Below are positions 5,503 through 5,657 of a stretch of DNA of 5,657 nucleotides, piece by piece. The DNA is from JBOHER01 sp050701115. Lineage in GTDB: Bacteria; Actinomycetota; Actinomycetes; Mycobacteriales; Pseudonocardiaceae. Under the pieces are notes generated by a model. The model saw nothing but the letters and a program-made list of their open reading frames with translations, was not told the origin of the DNA and ran no database searches. The DNA is taken from the NCBI GenBank assembly GCA_050701115.1, contig JBOHER010000252.1, positions 1 through 5,657 on the forward strand, in the 5' to 3' direction. A program made the translations under genes and the position numbers. The number at the start of each line of letters is the position of its first letter. The first letter of the stretch is position 1.

Positions 5503-5657
5503 CTATCCGGTCAGTTGGAGCGGCACCCGACGCTGGGGATCGACAGAACAGCAGGCGGTGGGGTCGTTCAGCGGGGGCTGCCTGCCGCCGGGGCACGGGG
5601 ATCTACCCGGCGCCGGGTGCCTCAACACGACGGTATGGCGGCTACTGAGTAGTGACC
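5503..5657 (-). CDS. Possible C-terminus of a gene entering from the right edge
   Basis: One minus-strand frame is open from the window edge to TAG at 5503-5505 and ends with LNDPTACCSVDPQRRVPLQL and two further residues. Third-position GC is moderately high. No domain is recognisable in about 50 residues, and competing frames are not excluded. It may equally be noncoding or another decayed gene. Confidence 0.2.
   Translation of the reverse strand, partial: SLLSSRHTVVLRHPAPGRSPCPGGRQPPLNDPTACCSVDPQRRVPLQLTG
5605..5618. repeat. 14-base perfect palindrome ACCCGGCGCCGGGT
   Basis: The sequence equals its own reverse complement over 14 bases with no loop. That is better suited to a dimeric regulator site than to an RNA hairpin. 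It lies upstream of the small-gene run on the minus strand, but inside a possible coding tail. No T-run follows, so it is not a clear terminator. Confidence 0.3.

Noticed and set aside
5303..5596. 97-residue minus-strand frame
   Set aside because: It overlaps the Cys-rich protein in another frame and has Arg/Ala/Pro-rich composition and no domain. It may hold a lost start near 5480 but is not supported as a gene.
4798..5652. Long plus-strand open frame of 284 codons
   Set aside because: It lies opposite the small-gene run, has low-complexity Arg/Gly/Pro/Gln sequence with no recognisable domain, and the minus strand offers protein-like segments with operon-style junctions. Long antisense frames are expected in GC-rich DNA.
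1..5657. CRISPR array, tRNA/rRNA, insertion-sequence ends, integrase or attachment site
   Set aside because: Looked for by eye on both strands; no regularly spaced repeats, cloverleaf, terminal inverted repeats flanked by target duplications, or transposase motifs were seen.

Overview
The window reads as a fragment of a high-GC actinomycete chromosome: strong G/C preference at codon third positions, GTG starts, a GTGA stop/start overlap, and only one TTA codon that I found in the two large genes. The small genes on the right have the look of Pseudonocardiales (Amycolatopsis/Saccharopolyspora relatives), but the genus is an inference from style. All supported genes lie on the minus strand, so the biological order runs from right (5657) to left (1).

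Left two thirds (1-3621): an intact two-gene operon. First comes a 571-residue SNF2/RapA-type superfamily 2 helicase (3621 to 1906) with all core ATPase motifs. It overlaps by GTGA a 635-residue partner (1909 to 2) carrying a CxxC...CxxC zinc ribbon, a charged helical segment and an unrecognised C-terminal half. The helicase stops soon after its second RecA lobe. The partner's N-terminus resembles the region that follows the helicase core in long single-chain bacterial SNF2 helicases, so the pair may be one enzyme split in two. A DNA-processing or defence role is plausible but not shown by the sequence. A spacer of about 210 bases (3622-3833) separates it from the next gene; it holds a possible 16-codon leader ORF, a spaced repeat and small inverted repeats.

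Right third (3834-5657): a run of small genes that looks like a decaying polymorphic-toxin locus. Reading leftwards there are: a possible gene tail, a small W/P-rich tail, a small Cys-rich protein (stop at 5236), a short helical protein broken by a frameshift (5232 to 5001), a one-TM protein broken by a frameshift (5004 to 4743), the helical N-terminus of a toxin (4675 leftwards), the first strands of an SCP1.201/DddA-like deaminase domain with the catalytic core missing, and a nearly complete Imm1-family immunity gene (to 3834). Thus the toxin is dead while its antidote gene is largely preserved. The 3.6-kb helicase operon next to it has no frame disruption, which argues that the broken frames are real decay rather than general sequencing error.
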